A DNA stretch of 64,000 bases from an uncultured Eubacteriales bacterium. GTDB lineage: Bacteria; Bacillota; Clostridia; Saccharofermentanales; Saccharofermentanaceae. Within the stretch, counting starts at the first letter, position 1. Each line of letters begins with the position of its first letter. The notes below the pieces were generated by a model. That model searched no databases. It was not told the origin of the DNA and was given only the letters and a program-made list of their open reading frames with translations. The DNA lies in the NCBI GenBank assembly GCA_900314745.1, contig OMWK01000003.1, positions 203,864 through 267,863 of the forward strand, given 5' to 3'. A program made the translations under genes and the position numbers. Shown here one piece after another: positions 27,568 to 37,047 of the stretch.

Positions 27568-28200
27568 TCAATGTTTCCTTTTATACCCGCAATCGCAGTA
27601 CGGGCCGCCGGAAGCCAGAGTGTATTCCCTGACAAAGACCGAAGCCCCGCCTAACTCACTCATAGTATAATCCAGATGGCACATCGCGGGAACAAGATCG
27701 TAGAACCCGTACTCCTTCATGAGAGCGCAGATGCCGCATGTGTAGAACCTCGCCTCATATCCGCTGCCGTCTGAGTACGGCAGATAATCCATGGTCCAGG
27801 AATAGGGATTGCGGTCACCGGCTCTTAGCGCGGCGGTCTTCTTCTGCCCTTCAATATCGGCTTCGGTGAATTTCTTCTTTCCGGCCTTGCGGCAGAAGAC
27901 CTTCGTTACCGCATTCGTCATCGCGTGCTCATAGTAGCGGGTCGCCTCCTCTACCGTGGGCCTCCTGTCCATGCAAAGAAGAAAAGCCGTAAACGTCGCG
28001 CAGCTTATGATATTGGTCTTAAACCTGTCGTCCCTCTCGAACTCCGGAAGCCCCCCGATGATCTCACGGTATCGGCTTTTCGCAGCTTTTGCCACAGACG
28101 CCGCAGCAGCAGGAGTGTACCCCAAGTCTCTTACAAGCCCCCGGCGAAAAGCTCCTTTGTAAAACATCCACATCCCTGCAGGCATTCCGCTATATCTCAT
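27568..28200 (-). CDS. L-2-amino-thiazoline-4-carboxylate (ATC) hydrolase-family protein
   Basis: The product, 210 residues, ends REYTLASGGPYCDCGYKRK, close to the conserved end of the ATC_hydrolase family (a basic residue, then GG, then CDF/CDC). The middle has FYTCGICALMKEYG and MCHLDYTM, with conserved Cys and His. Characterised members hydrolyse ATC towards cysteine; most relatives are untested. An in-frame start at 28242 lacks a ribosome site, while the ATG at 28200 follows GGGGGAGCGTGTG. It forms a pair with the Nudix gene. Confidence 0.75.
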   Translation of the reverse strand: MRYSGMPAGMWMFYKGAFRRGLVRDLGYTPAAAASVAKAAKSRYREIIGGLPEFERDDRFKTNIISCATFTAFLLCMDRRPTVEEATRYYEHAMTNAVTKVFCRKAGKKKFTEADIEGQKKTAALRAGDRNPYSWTMDYLPYSDGSGYEARFYTCGICALMKEYGFYDLVPAMCHLDYTMSELGGASVFVREYTLASGGPYCDCGYKRKH

Positions 28201-28260
28201 CACACGCTCCCCCTTCTTACGATTCGTTCGCAGCAATGACATTATAGCGCATAAGTTAGT

Positions 28261-30027
28261 TTATGCTAACCTCCAGTTCTCAGCCGCCTTCCTGATCTTC
28301 ACGAACTGCGCATACCTGCCTCCGATATTAAGAAGCTCATCGTGCTTTCCTCTTTCTGCTATGCGGCCGTCATCTACTACAAGTATCTGGTCCGCAGCCT
28401 CGATAGTCGCGAGCCTGTGTGCGATGATGATCACGGTCTTGCCTTGGGACAGTTCTGTCAAAGCCCCCTGAATCAGGTGTTCGTTCTCGGGATCGATGCT
28501 CGCCGTAGACTCATCGAGGATAATGATCGGAGAATCCTTCAATATCGCTCTTGCTATGGATATCCTCTGCTTCTGACCGCCGGACAAAGTACCGCCGCCC
28601 TCACCGATAACGGTGTCATAGCCATCCGGAAGTTCCATTATAAAATCGTGGCAGCGAGCTTTCTTTGCCGCATCGATCATCTCCTCTTCCGACACGTTCT
28701 CCCTGCCGAAGCATATGTTGGCGCGGATCGTATCGTTAAAAAGATATACGTTCTGGAATACCATAGAGATATTCTTAAGAAGGCTGTCGAGGCTGTACTC
28801 CTTAACATCAACCCCGCCTACCGTAATTCTTCCGCCGGTTACATCGTAGAACCTCGCGATCAGATTGCATATCGTGGTCTTGCCGCTTCCCGACGGACCC
28901 ACGATCGCTGTGGTGGAACCTTCGGGAATCGTGAATGAGACTTCCTTAAGAACCTTCCTGTCTTCAATCGTATGTGCATTAGAATATGAGAAATCGACAT
29001 TAGAGAATTCGATGTCAAAGGACTCAGGACTTATATCCGTTCCCTCGGCATCGAGAAGATTCGCATCAGAGAACATCTCCATTTTGTCAAAGGCATTATT
29101 GATAACAGACAGAACATGGGCGCTGTCTGCGATCGGCTCAACGGAATTAAAGACTGACATGGACAGGAACGACACGATAAGCACCATGCTAATGTCCAGC
29201 CTTCCTGAAAGACCCGCATACATTACCGCGATGATCATCCATACACTCGCGGCCTTCAGAGCGAAGAGGTGAAGGCAGTTATAGGGAATGAATCCCCACT
29301 CGATCTTAAGGGCTATCTTCTTTGCTCTCGCACAAGCCTCGGTAAAATCCCTTACCGAAGCTTTGGCCATCCCGAAGGACTTGACCACCGGAAGTCCCCT
29401 TGTATATTCAAGAGTCGCACGTGTCAGCCTCTCATTCTCCTCATTTAAGACTCTGGTATTGTCTGCGCTTCGCTTCGATATCATCAGAAGGAACATGAAT
29501 GATACAAGCACGCCACCAAGGGCAATCAGAGCGCACTCAGGGACCATAAAGCCTAAGAACAGCAATATGCACAGGAAATTTAAGTATCCTCCGATGAACC
29601 CGTCAACCATGCGGATACCCATATTCTCCAGAGTCGACAGTCCCGTGGTTATGGCATTTAATATCGCTCCCGTATCATTCGTCTGGAAGTAACCGAGTGA
29701 CACGCGCTTTAATGCCTCACCTATCTTAAGGCGGTCTCTAGCAACAAGCTCATAACCTATCTTCTCATGTGATCTCGCCTTAAGGTAATCGAACAGGAAT
29801 CTCAGGAACACCATCAGTGTGATGATAAGAAGGCTCTTAAGAGCAAGCCCGGATTCGATACCTTCACCGTTTCTGATTCCGGCAATGATCTTCCCTATCA
29901 CAAATCCCGCATACGCCACGGGAGCAGCCACTGCCCACGAGGAGAAGAAGGAGAAAATGAATCCTACAAATAAACTTCCTTTAAATTCACCGCACCAGTC
30001 GATGATCCTCTTTATCGTTCTGAACAT
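28261..30027 (-). CDS. ABC exporter half-transporter (second subunit)
   Basis: A 588-residue protein with a six-helix type IV exporter domain and an ATPase. Walker A is GPSGSGKTT, the signature LSGGQKQRISIARA, Walker B IIILDES with its catalytic glutamate, and the H-loop AHRLAT, so all are canonical. ATG follows AAGGAGGCGTAAT and lies 1 bp after the stop of the first half-transporter; the two should form a heterodimer. The pair resembles exporters of the MsbA/YbtPQ/IrtAB kind; the cargo is unknown. The N-terminus has no C39 peptidase. Confidence 0.9.
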   Translation of the reverse strand: MFRTIKRIIDWCGEFKGSLFVGFIFSFFSSWAVAAPVAYAGFVIGKIIAGIRNGEGIESGLALKSLLIITLMVFLRFLFDYLKARSHEKIGYELVARDRLKIGEALKRVSLGYFQTNDTGAILNAITTGLSTLENMGIRMVDGFIGGYLNFLCILLFLGFMVPECALIALGGVLVSFMFLLMISKRSADNTRVLNEENERLTRATLEYTRGLPVVKSFGMAKASVRDFTEACARAKKIALKIEWGFIPYNCLHLFALKAASVWMIIAVMYAGLSGRLDISMVLIVSFLSMSVFNSVEPIADSAHVLSVINNAFDKMEMFSDANLLDAEGTDISPESFDIEFSNVDFSYSNAHTIEDRKVLKEVSFTIPEGSTTAIVGPSGSGKTTICNLIARFYDVTGGRITVGGVDVKEYSLDSLLKNISMVFQNVYLFNDTIRANICFGRENVSEEEMIDAAKKARCHDFIMELPDGYDTVIGEGGGTLSGGQKQRISIARAILKDSPIIILDESTASIDPENEHLIQGALTELSQGKTVIIIAHRLATIEAADQILVVDDGRIAERGKHDELLNIGGRYAQFVKIRKAAENWRLA

Positions 30028-30028
30028 A

Positions 30029-31804
30029 TTACGCCTCCTTCTTATTGCCGGCAGCCCAGTTTCTGGCGCCTATGTGAGCCTGCCACATTCTGTTATAAAG
30101 CGGCGATCTTGCCATCAGCTCTTCCTGCGTTCCGGCATCCTCGATCCTTCCGTCGTTCAACACCACGATTCGGTCTGCATTCTTGATCGTGGACAGCCTG
30201 TGAGCTATGACCAGGAGCGTCTTGCCCTTCGTAAGATTGGCTATAGATTCCTGAAGCCTCGTCTCGTTCTCGGGATCCGTAAAAGCCGTTGCTTCATCAA
30301 GTATTACTATCGGTGCATCCTTAAGCATCATGCGTGCAATGGCAATCCTCTGCCTCTCGCCTCCGGAGAGTCTCTTACCTGCTTCACCCGCCGAGGTGTC
30401 GTAACCTTGGGGAAGCTTCCTAATAAAGTCATCGCAGCATGCAGCCTTCGCCGCGCGCATAACTTCTTCATCGCTCGCATTGGGGTTGCCGAGCCTGATG
30501 TTCTCCTTTATGGACCTAGCGAAAAGAAAATTATCCTGTGTAACAAAGCTCACGACATTTGCGAGTGACTCCACCTTCATGTCCCTGATATCGATGCCGC
30601 CGATCTTTATGCTGCCGCCGGTAACATCCCAGAATCTTGCTATGAGCTTGGCAACAGTGGATTTGCCTCCGCCGGAGGGGCCGACCAGTGCGGTAAAGCT
30701 TCCTTCCGGCATAGTAAGATCGATTCCGTGAAGAACTTCTCCCTGCTCCTCATCGTATGTAAAATGCACATCGCTCATCTCGATAGTGAATTCTGAAGGC
30801 AGTCTCTCGGTCTCAGGCTCAACAAGACTTGGTATATCAAGGAATTTCTTAACCTCGAGGACCGTATATTGCATCTGCCTTAAGCCGTTCGAGAACACTT
30901 CGATCTTTGCCATGCTGATGACCATGGACATGGCAAGCATGACGCTCAATGCCATCTCGGATACTGTCATGCTGCCTTTATTGACCAGAAGGATGCTTAC
31001 GGGAACCACACCGAGCAATGTCGCGGGCATGAAGGCAAACGCGAGCTTCATCGTGATCCAGGTAGACTTCAGCCACTCGATGACAAAATCCCTGTAGTTA
31101 CATATCGAACCTGCGAACTTCTCATAGCTTACGCCTGTCTTGCCAAATGCCTTGATGACCTCTATTCCTTCAACATACTCGACTATCATGCTGCTCATGG
31201 AAGCATTCGCTTCCTGGTATTTTGCCATGTTCTTGCCGCTCAGCTTAAACGTCAGCATCATAAATACAAGTCCCAGCGGAAGCGCCAGCAAAGACGCGAG
31301 AGCCACGCGTATATCGACTATTGCCAATGCGATAAAGCACACGATCGGAAGCAGGATATGTCCGGCCCCTTCAGGAACCACGTGAGCCAGAGGCGGTTCT
31401 ATATCCTCGATCTTGTCGATGATCACACTCTTGATCTCTCCGATAGAATGCGCGTATACCTCACCTAGTGGCGCCTTCAGGAAGACGTCTGCCACCTTAA
31501 GCCTTAAGCCTTCGAGGACATTAAATGCCACATAGTGAGATATGCCCGTCGATATTCCGAAGCAGACCACTTTTATAAGGTAAGCTAAGAGTGCTGCCAG
31601 GCTGTACTTAATTACAAAGGCCTTATCAAGCTCCCCCGCTATATATAAGTCCAGCATCCTGTATACGAGATAATAAGGAACAAGACCTGAGATAAGACTT
31701 ATCATCGAGAATACTACCGATGCCCAGAGTCTTCCTCCGCTGCCCTTCGCGTATGACAGGAGTGTGCCAAACCATTTTTTCTCTTCAATTCCTTCGCCAT
31801 TCAT
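30029..31804 (-). CDS. ABC exporter half-transporter (first subunit)
   Basis: This subunit has 591 residues, again with six helices plus ATPase. Walker A GPSGGGKST, signature LSGGERQRIAIARM, Walker B IVILDEA and AHRLST are all canonical. An in-frame ATG at 31837 has no ribosome site; the ATG at 31804 follows GAAGGACGGAAAG. A TetR gene lies immediately upstream on the same strand, and a TetR-type half-palindrome lies between them, so drug or metabolite induction is likely. Confidence 0.9.
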   Translation of the reverse strand: MNGEGIEEKKWFGTLLSYAKGSGGRLWASVVFSMISLISGLVPYYLVYRMLDLYIAGELDKAFVIKYSLAALLAYLIKVVCFGISTGISHYVAFNVLEGLRLKVADVFLKAPLGEVYAHSIGEIKSVIIDKIEDIEPPLAHVVPEGAGHILLPIVCFIALAIVDIRVALASLLALPLGLVFMMLTFKLSGKNMAKYQEANASMSSMIVEYVEGIEVIKAFGKTGVSYEKFAGSICNYRDFVIEWLKSTWITMKLAFAFMPATLLGVVPVSILLVNKGSMTVSEMALSVMLAMSMVISMAKIEVFSNGLRQMQYTVLEVKKFLDIPSLVEPETERLPSEFTIEMSDVHFTYDEEQGEVLHGIDLTMPEGSFTALVGPSGGGKSTVAKLIARFWDVTGGSIKIGGIDIRDMKVESLANVVSFVTQDNFLFARSIKENIRLGNPNASDEEVMRAAKAACCDDFIRKLPQGYDTSAGEAGKRLSGGERQRIAIARMMLKDAPIVILDEATAFTDPENETRLQESIANLTKGKTLLVIAHRLSTIKNADRIVVLNDGRIEDAGTQEELMARSPLYNRMWQAHIGARNWAAGNKKEA

Positions 31805-31849
31805 GTTTCTTTCCGTCCTTCTATTGTTTGTTAACATTACGACCGAATC

Positions 31850-31859
31850 GTTAGCTTAC
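31850..31859. promoter_or_regulatory. Probable TetR operator in front of the ABC genes
   Basis: GTTAGCTTAC differs by one base from the perfect palindrome GTTAGCTAAC found upstream of the TetR gene. Its place, about 45 bp before the first ABC start, suits repression. Confidence 0.5.
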
Positions 31860-31873
31860 CCCTTAAACAATTT

Positions 31874-31905
31874 CACCGCCCGGCTCCTTATCGAACCGGA
31901 CGGTG
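31874..31905 (-). terminator. Stem-loop between tetR and the ABC operon
   Basis: Ten-base arms CACCGTCCGG/CCGGGCGGTG (minus strand, one G-T pair) with a 12-nt loop. The bases after it (AAATTGTTTAA) are not a clear T-run, so it may only reduce read-through from the TetR gene. Confidence 0.5.
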
Positions 31906-31934
31906 AGTATTGCTTATATATTCTTTTTTGTTTA

Positions 31935-32543
31935 TCAACTTCCCATCAGCTGTTTCCAACCCGGCAGGAAGAATGCTTCCAGTGTCGCCAGCGCCCCGAC
32001 TGCTTCCTCATACGGATAGTTATGTATCACGGGTTCAAAGAGAGCCGTAATATATGCCGTCATCAGAAGGTGCAGCTGCTTCGGTGTTATCGAAGGAGCT
32101 TTAACACCGGCCTTCCGCTTCTCCTCAAGATATGACAGAAACTTGGCCTGTGCCATCTCGCTCATATCGTGAAGAAAGTTCTCGTATTTACTTCCCTTCG
32201 ATCTCGCGATCAGAAGATGATAGTCCACCATATTAGGATAGATAATGTCTTTCATCATATCGATATAAGAGTCCTGCCAGACGAACCTGCCCGTCTTCTT
32301 AACTTCCTTCTCATAACGGCTCATGTGCTCATTTGCCCACATCATAAGCTTATCGACCGAAGGCGAGACAAGCTGAGTAAACAGATCCTCTTTGTCCCTG
32401 CAATGGCGGTATATTCCCGCAGCAGTCATACCGCAGCGTTCCGCAATGCTTCTCATCGAGGCCTTCTCGAAGCCGCGCTCAAGGAACTCCTCTTTGGCTG
32501 CGGCCATTATCTTAACGTGATTCTCTGTCTTATCCCGCGGCAT
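31935..32543 (-). CDS. TetR-family repressor
   Basis: A 202-residue regulator. The N-terminal helix-turn-helix is clear (AAKEEFLERGFEKASMRSIA, then GMTAAGIYRHCRDKEDL), followed by a helical ligand-binding domain with no family-specific motif. ATG follows GAAGGTTGTAAG. It lies directly upstream of the ABC exporter pair, and related palindromes stand before both units, so it most probably represses itself and the exporter until a substrate binds. Confidence 0.9.
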   Translation of the reverse strand: MPRDKTENHVKIMAAAKEEFLERGFEKASMRSIAERCGMTAAGIYRHCRDKEDLFTQLVSPSVDKLMMWANEHMSRYEKEVKKTGRFVWQDSYIDMMKDIIYPNMVDYHLLIARSKGSKYENFLHDMSEMAQAKFLSYLEEKRKAGVKAPSITPKQLHLLMTAYITALFEPVIHNYPYEEAVGALATLEAFFLPGWKQLMGS

Positions 32544-32573
32544 CTTACAACCTTCAGCTTATATTCTTCGTGC

Positions 32574-32592
32574 GCTAACAGCGTTAGCTAAC
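32574..32592. promoter_or_regulatory. TetR autoregulatory operator
   Basis: GCTAAC-AGC-GTTAGC (32574-32588) overlaps the perfect 10-bp palindrome GTTAGCTAAC (32583-32592), about 30-50 bp before the TetR start. The same box recurs in front of the ABC genes. Confidence 0.6.
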
Positions 32593-32663
32593 ACACGTAA
32601 AGTTACCACTCGAGGCCGCAGGCTGTCAAGCCCTGCTTTTCGCCCCCGGGCGGGCAAAAGCGC

Positions 32664-32693
32664 CAAAAACAAAGGCTCCGGTCAGGGAGCCTT
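32664..32693 (-). terminator. Terminator of the tandem W/Y-rich repeat protein gene
   Basis: Minus strand: AAGGCTCC (32686-32693 complement), 6-nt loop, GGAGCCTT (32672-32679 complement), then TGTTTTT. It sits about 10 bp after the stop codon. Confidence 0.8.
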
Positions 32694-32702
32694 CGCTGTA
32701 TC

Positions 32703-33995
32703 TTATTCCATATGCCAGAGGCCGCTTGTGTCGTAGTTTTCCGGGAGCACTTCCCAGTTGCCTTCTCGGGTCTCGATGTACCAGCAGTCTTCGATGGTAT
32801 CAAACTCCATGTTGCCGTACCCCGGGAAATCTGAAGAGATTCCGTCGTACCAGTACTGCCAGATTGGCGGCTCCACATAGTCGTTATAGAAGAAGTAGCA
32901 GTCCGTGTCATGATCGTAATACGCTTCCTCTTCAGGAATCCATTCACATGTCCTGTCTATCTCTTCGACATAGATTGATTCCTGATCCATGTACTTGCCT
33001 GTTCCCATCTCGGGCACATGCCAAAGAGAAGATGTGTCGTAAGAATCAGGGAGCACTTCCCAGTTGCCGTTACTTGTCTCTATGTACCAGAGTCCCTCGT
33101 CGTAGTGATAAGACATCCAGCCGTAATCGCCATAGTCTGACGATATGCCCTCATACCAGTACTGCCATTCAGGAGGGTTGACCTCATCTGCGTAGACGAA
33201 GTAACAGTCGGTCTCCTCGTCGTAGTAGCACTCGAATTCGTCATCCCAGTAACATTCTCTTCCAAGGACATCAATGTAGATGCTGTCGTCCGAGACCTCC
33301 TCCTGCACATATTCCGTACGGGGGCTGCTGTCGATGTTCATGATCTTGGTCATGCATGCGTAAAACAGCGTGGGCAGAAAGAAGAAGCACGACAGTGCGA
33401 TAATAATAGGCTTTACACAGCCGCTTCCGGAACTTCTTCTGTAGTTGCCGGAAGATACGATCTGATCCTGAAGCGCGTCCTCAACAACAGCATTGTCGGC
33501 AACACTCGTAAGCTGCGCGCCGCAGTTGGGACACGAAGGAATGGCGCCCTCCTCCCACTTAAGCTTGATCTGGGTACCGCAGTATTCGCACTCCAGAAGC
33601 GTCTCATAGCTGCTGCCTTTCTTGACGGCGACGTTCTTGTAGTACTGACCGTTCTCGTCGTAGTAACCGGCCTCATACTGCGTGCCTGTGGACTCGTCGT
33701 ACCATCTTGAAGGGTAGTACTGATAATCGTGCCTTGAAGATCGAAGCAAGGGGGCCGCGGTCGACCCGACGTAGCCTCGAGGCTGGTTGGTGCGCTGCCT
33801 CTGCGGCGGGGTTACGGTCCTGGTTTTCCCGTAGTTTCCGAAAGTGCGCGACCCGCCGGAATAACTTCTGCTACTGTGGGAGCTGTGGCTGCTCCTGCTC
33901 GAGGAGTGACTCCTGTGGGAGCTTCTGCTTGAACTTCTGTGTGAACTTGAGCTTCTGTGTGAGCTCGAACTTGAACTTCTTCTTGAAGGCGGCAT
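32703..33995 (-). CDS. Ser/His-rich zinc-ribbon membrane protein with two W/Y-rich repeats
   Basis: A 430-residue protein of unknown function. Residues 1-50 are a low-complexity Ser/Arg/His tract. A zinc ribbon follows (LECEYCGTQIKLKWEEG, then PSCPNCG), then one transmembrane helix (IIALSCFFFLPTLFYACM). The C-terminal part holds two tandem modules of about 75-80 residues, each with a CxxD-type acidic start, PPxWQYWYxGISSD, WYIETxxGNWEVLP and YDTSxLWH. The modules are rich in Trp, Tyr and acid residues and could bind carbohydrate or peptide outside the cell. ATG follows GGGAGGGAAGATC. Confidence 0.7.
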   Translation of the reverse strand: MPPSRRSSSSSSHRSSSSHRSSSRSSHRSHSSSRSSHSSHSSRSYSGGSRTFGNYGKTRTVTPPQRQRTNQPRGYVGSTAAPLLRSSRHDYQYYPSRWYDESTGTQYEAGYYDENGQYYKNVAVKKGSSYETLLECEYCGTQIKLKWEEGAIPSCPNCGAQLTSVADNAVVEDALQDQIVSSGNYRRSSGSGCVKPIIIALSCFFFLPTLFYACMTKIMNIDSSPRTEYVQEEVSDDSIYIDVLGRECYWDDEFECYYDEETDCYFVYADEVNPPEWQYWYEGISSDYGDYGWMSYHYDEGLWYIETSNGNWEVLPDSYDTSSLWHVPEMGTGKYMDQESIYVEEIDRTCEWIPEEEAYYDHDTDCYFFYNDYVEPPIWQYWYDGISSDFPGYGNMEFDTIEDCWYIETREGNWEVLPENYDTSGLWHME

Positions 33996-34040
33996 GATCT
34001 TCCCTCCCTTATTCCATGCTGACCGATATTAAACCAATGA

Positions 34041-34604
34041 TTATTCAAACATCTCCACAAAGTAATTAACTGTATCGTCAGTAAGACCGTAAGAATAATC
34101 ATCATCGCCCTGAGGCTGAACGACGACGCTGTAGCTGAATCCGTTTGCCTGCCATGTAACTACGCGGGCTGCATCAGGTGCATAAGATCTGCAGGTGGCA
34201 ATACCGCGAGTGTATGTCGTATCGTAAGTATTGTAGTCACCGGAGATATCTTCACCCAGGGAATCCAGACCTTTACGGATAGTGATAAGACCGGCTCCGA
34301 TGTAACCTTGAAGCTCGATCATTCCGTCTGTATAACGGATAACATTCCAGGAGATCATACCCTGATCAGTATCCTCGCTTCCGTCGGACGGATAGGAGAT
34401 TTCCGAGATTCCGGAACCGTCTATAGCCTCGAGAATATCATTTGTCTCAGTCCAGGGATTGGGTATCTGCTCATCACTTCGCGAAGCTTCTGTCTCCACT
34501 TCTACTGTCTGCTCAGCCTCTGTAGTTTCCGAAGGCTCGCTGCTGCAGGAAGCAAATGATAATACCATTGCCGTGGAAAGTGCTAATGCGATTAATCTTT
34601 TCAT
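34041..34604 (-). CDS. Small secreted lipoprotein
   Basis: A 187-residue protein with a lipoprotein signal (MKRLIALALSTAMVLSFASC) and a Glu/Thr-rich linker after the Cys. The mature domain has no motif I know. ATG follows AAAGGATACATTT. Another lipoprotein of similar build lies at 38.8-39.3 kb. Confidence 0.75.
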   Translation of the reverse strand: MKRLIALALSTAMVLSFASCSSEPSETTEAEQTVEVETEASRSDEQIPNPWTETNDILEAIDGSGISEISYPSDGSEDTDQGMISWNVIRYTDGMIELQGYIGAGLITIRKGLDSLGEDISGDYNTYDTTYTRGIATCRSYAPDAARVVTWQANGFSYSVVVQPQGDDDYSYGLTDDTVNYFVEMFE

Positions 34605-34815
34605 AAATGTATCCTTTCTTATGAGTTAAATTAGTGTCTGCCCAACAAGTCGGTAAAAATCAATCAACATCAGGCAAAGGATCGTCGATCAGAATAAACT
34701 GTTCTTCTTCGAGAGCCATTATACCATCCCAGAAATAGAGAACAAAAAAATCCGGGATATTCCTACAATTTTATGTGGAGGTTATTTATTTGTATCGGCG
34801 AGATATTGCGCTAAC

Positions 34816-34845
34816 TTGATACTGTCAGCATTTCTACTTTATAAT
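34816..34845 (+). promoter_or_regulatory. Promoter of the membrane glycosyltransferase gene
   Basis: TTGATA (34816-34821), an 18-bp spacer and a perfect TATAAT (34840-34845), 59 bp before the ATG. The rest of the preceding 200 bases shows only a short open frame that I could not support as a gene. Confidence 0.6.
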
Positions 34846-34903
34846 GTTTGAACATACATAAACTTACTCTATATCTGAGCAGCGTATTAAAGAGAATGAA
34901 TAA

Positions 34904-36856
34904 ATGAATGGCTTCTTGAGAAAGTATTCGATACTGATAACATCGATAGTTCTACTGATACTATTCTACTTTGGTCTTGTATTCATTGCCCCTAACATGA
35001 CCATTTGGAACTGTAATACTACATACGAACCGGATTGTACTACCGCTATTGATATAGAAGAGGGTCAATCATTCGAATACCCAATCTCCATACCTTACGA
35101 TTACATAAATACTATAGAAGTATTATTCACAAACGTTGAAGACGCGAGAAAGATCATAATTCCATTCAGCGCTACACTTGAACTCATAGATCCTAATGGA
35201 AATGCTATCATCCAAAAAAATATAACATCTATTTATGATGTTAAAGCCGGTTCCGGATATATACCGATTCAACAGAATGCTGAATACACGATATGTTTTA
35301 CTGTAAACCATGTTGATGCACCGGAAGACGTCTCATTACCCCAACTGCAGATCTCACCTTCAAATGAATTCTCAGTAGCCATATCGGGAAGATATGACGG
35401 TGCACCATCTAAGGAAGTATTCCTATTTATATATCTTTTGTTCTCTTTCCCTATCGTCCTGTATTTATATTCTCTCAAAAAGAACACACCGTCGCTTATA
35501 AATCTATCAGAATGGATACTACTAGCAGTCATATCTATATCATCGATTACTCTTCTTTCACAGGTTTATGACTCGCTAATGATTGTTAAAGCATCACTTA
35601 AAACAATCGAAGCCATCAAATCCGGATCTTTTTTTTCTTACTATGACCATTCGTATTTTTCTTCTCTGCTTAAAGGAGAGAGCACTCTCTTACTTGGGTT
35701 GAATTACAATTTCTTCTTAATATTTCCTGTAGCAGTAATACTCTTACCAATATCTACCTTTTTAGATTCAAATGCGCAGTATAACAGCAGCTATGCACTC
35801 TCAATAATCCTGTTGTATTCCATTGTATTCGCTCTGATTATTGCATCGGGGAAAATCATATCCAAAATCTGCAGTGAATGTCAGATTGACAACGAATACG
35901 GACAGGAAGTTAAGAAATTCTTCCTTTTCTCTCCGTTCTTGCTGTCTGTTACGATAGTGTTCGGACAGATTGATATGTTTTATATCATATTTGTTATTGC
36001 GGGCATACTGATGTATATGCGTAACAACCTAAAAGCTTTCACCGCATTCATGTCAATTGCGATCGCAATGAAGACACTTCCATTTATGATTTTCATAGTT
36101 CTCTTACTACTCGTAAGAAAGAAACCTGTTACTATCATCGCCTACAGTCTGGCAGCAATGATTCCCACCGCTATAAGTATGTTGCTTTTCAACCACGGTG
36201 TCGGATACAACGCTATTATGGACATGATTTATCATGAATACGATTTTGTGGGCATGTTGTTCGATGCCAATTTCAATAAGAACAATGCATTCTTCCCAAT
36301 CTGTTTTGTTCTGATCCTGATATATTCATATTTTCATAATGAACACTTTGACACTAAGAAAGACAAGTTAAGAACCGTAATGACACTTATATTTGCCACT
36401 TACGCATCATTCGCTATTTTTACCCAATGGCATTCTCAATGGATGATCCCACTTGTTATATCTCTAGCTTTTCTCATTCCACTTTACAAAAACAACAAAG
36501 GTGTTCTCTTAATTGGATCTGTAACTGAAATCCTATTGATTCTAGTTTCTTACGGTAACAAAGCATGGTCAATGTACATGACGAATTTTACTCTTCCCAT
36601 GATAACCGGCTTCAACTACAACGGACCTACAATGTCTGGAGTTTATGACAATATCGGATCGTGGTGTTTTTCTCTTATATGCTCACTACTTACTGCTACA
36701 CTGATTGCATTGTGCTTTATTTTCTTGAGAAAGGAACCTGCTAAAGAGAATAACAATGCCCCGATATTTACATTAAGTCAGTTTGCATGTCTCAGAATCG
36801 TTGCACTATACGCGGTTAACATATTCTTCTTCTGGTGCTACTGGTATGTCGGCTGA
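34904..36856 (+). CDS. Polytopic GT-C type glycosyltransferase (GT87/mannosyltransferase-like)
   Basis: A 650-residue membrane protein. One N-terminal helix is followed by an extracytoplasmic beta-rich domain (about 30-165) and then 11 or so helices. The layout and the loop AIKSGSFFSYYDHSYF fit lipid-phosphosugar-dependent GT-C enzymes, but no family signature is decisive. It is clearly AT-richer than the genes to its left, with codon use unlike them, suggesting transfer. It probably adds a sugar to an exported glycan or protein. The ribosome site is weak (AGAGAATGAATAA). Confidence 0.65.
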   Translation: MNGFLRKYSILITSIVLLILFYFGLVFIAPNMTIWNCNTTYEPDCTTAIDIEEGQSFEYPISIPYDYINTIEVLFTNVEDARKIIIPFSATLELIDPNGNAIIQKNITSIYDVKAGSGYIPIQQNAEYTICFTVNHVDAPEDVSLPQLQISPSNEFSVAISGRYDGAPSKEVFLFIYLLFSFPIVLYLYSLKKNTPSLINLSEWILLAVISISSITLLSQVYDSLMIVKASLKTIEAIKSGSFFSYYDHSYFSSLLKGESTLLLGLNYNFFLIFPVAVILLPISTFLDSNAQYNSSYALSIILLYSIVFALIIASGKIISKICSECQIDNEYGQEVKKFFLFSPFLLSVTIVFGQIDMFYIIFVIAGILMYMRNNLKAFTAFMSIAIAMKTLPFMIFIVLLLLVRKKPVTIIAYSLAAMIPTAISMLLFNHGVGYNAIMDMIYHEYDFVGMLFDANFNKNNAFFPICFVLILIYSYFHNEHFDTKKDKLRTVMTLIFATYASFAIFTQWHSQWMIPLVISLAFLIPLYKNNKGVLLIGSVTEILLILVSYGNKAWSMYMTNFTLPMITGFNYNGPTMSGVYDNIGSWCFSLICSLLTATLIALCFIFLRKEPAKENNNAPIFTLSQFACLRIVALYAVNIFFFWCYWYVG

Positions 36857-37047
36857 TTAGTTTATAAGGCCATTATCCAGTCTCCAGAACCTACTTCCGG
36901 AATTCGATCTTCGGCAGATATGCTCCTCCATACCGCCGAGATCGACCTGTCCGACATAACTTACGGTATAAGTGTCGCGCGGGTACTCTTTTGCTTTCCA
37001 GGTACGTAAAAATCTGTTCAGAACTATCTCAGAGCGATAAGCAGTTT
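36857..37047 (-). pseudogene. C-terminal coding remnant, acyltransferase/condensation-like
   Basis: An open frame without a start, ending at TAA (36857-36859), translates to a coherent C-terminus with FLRTWKAKEYPRDTYTVSYV and GQVDLGGMEEHI. The pattern VSYVGQVDLGG resembles C-terminal parts of condensation/alcohol-acetyltransferase-like proteins, but the match is weak. A separate start-less frame on the plus strand ends at 37125 (QFMKNAVNSGSGKAEVIKQL). The 325-bp gap therefore looks like decayed coding DNA at an insertion boundary. Confidence 0.35.

Noticed and set aside
28251..28275. GTTAG-N6-CTAAC dyad over the stop of the second ABC gene, as a third TetR operator
   Set aside because: It does not keep the GTTAGCTAAC spacing and sits at the gene end; more likely part of a weak hairpin.
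28261..31804. ABC pair as exporter of the double-glycine peptide
   Set aside because: Neither subunit has an N-terminal C39 peptidase, and a TetR gene, not the peptide, is linked to them.
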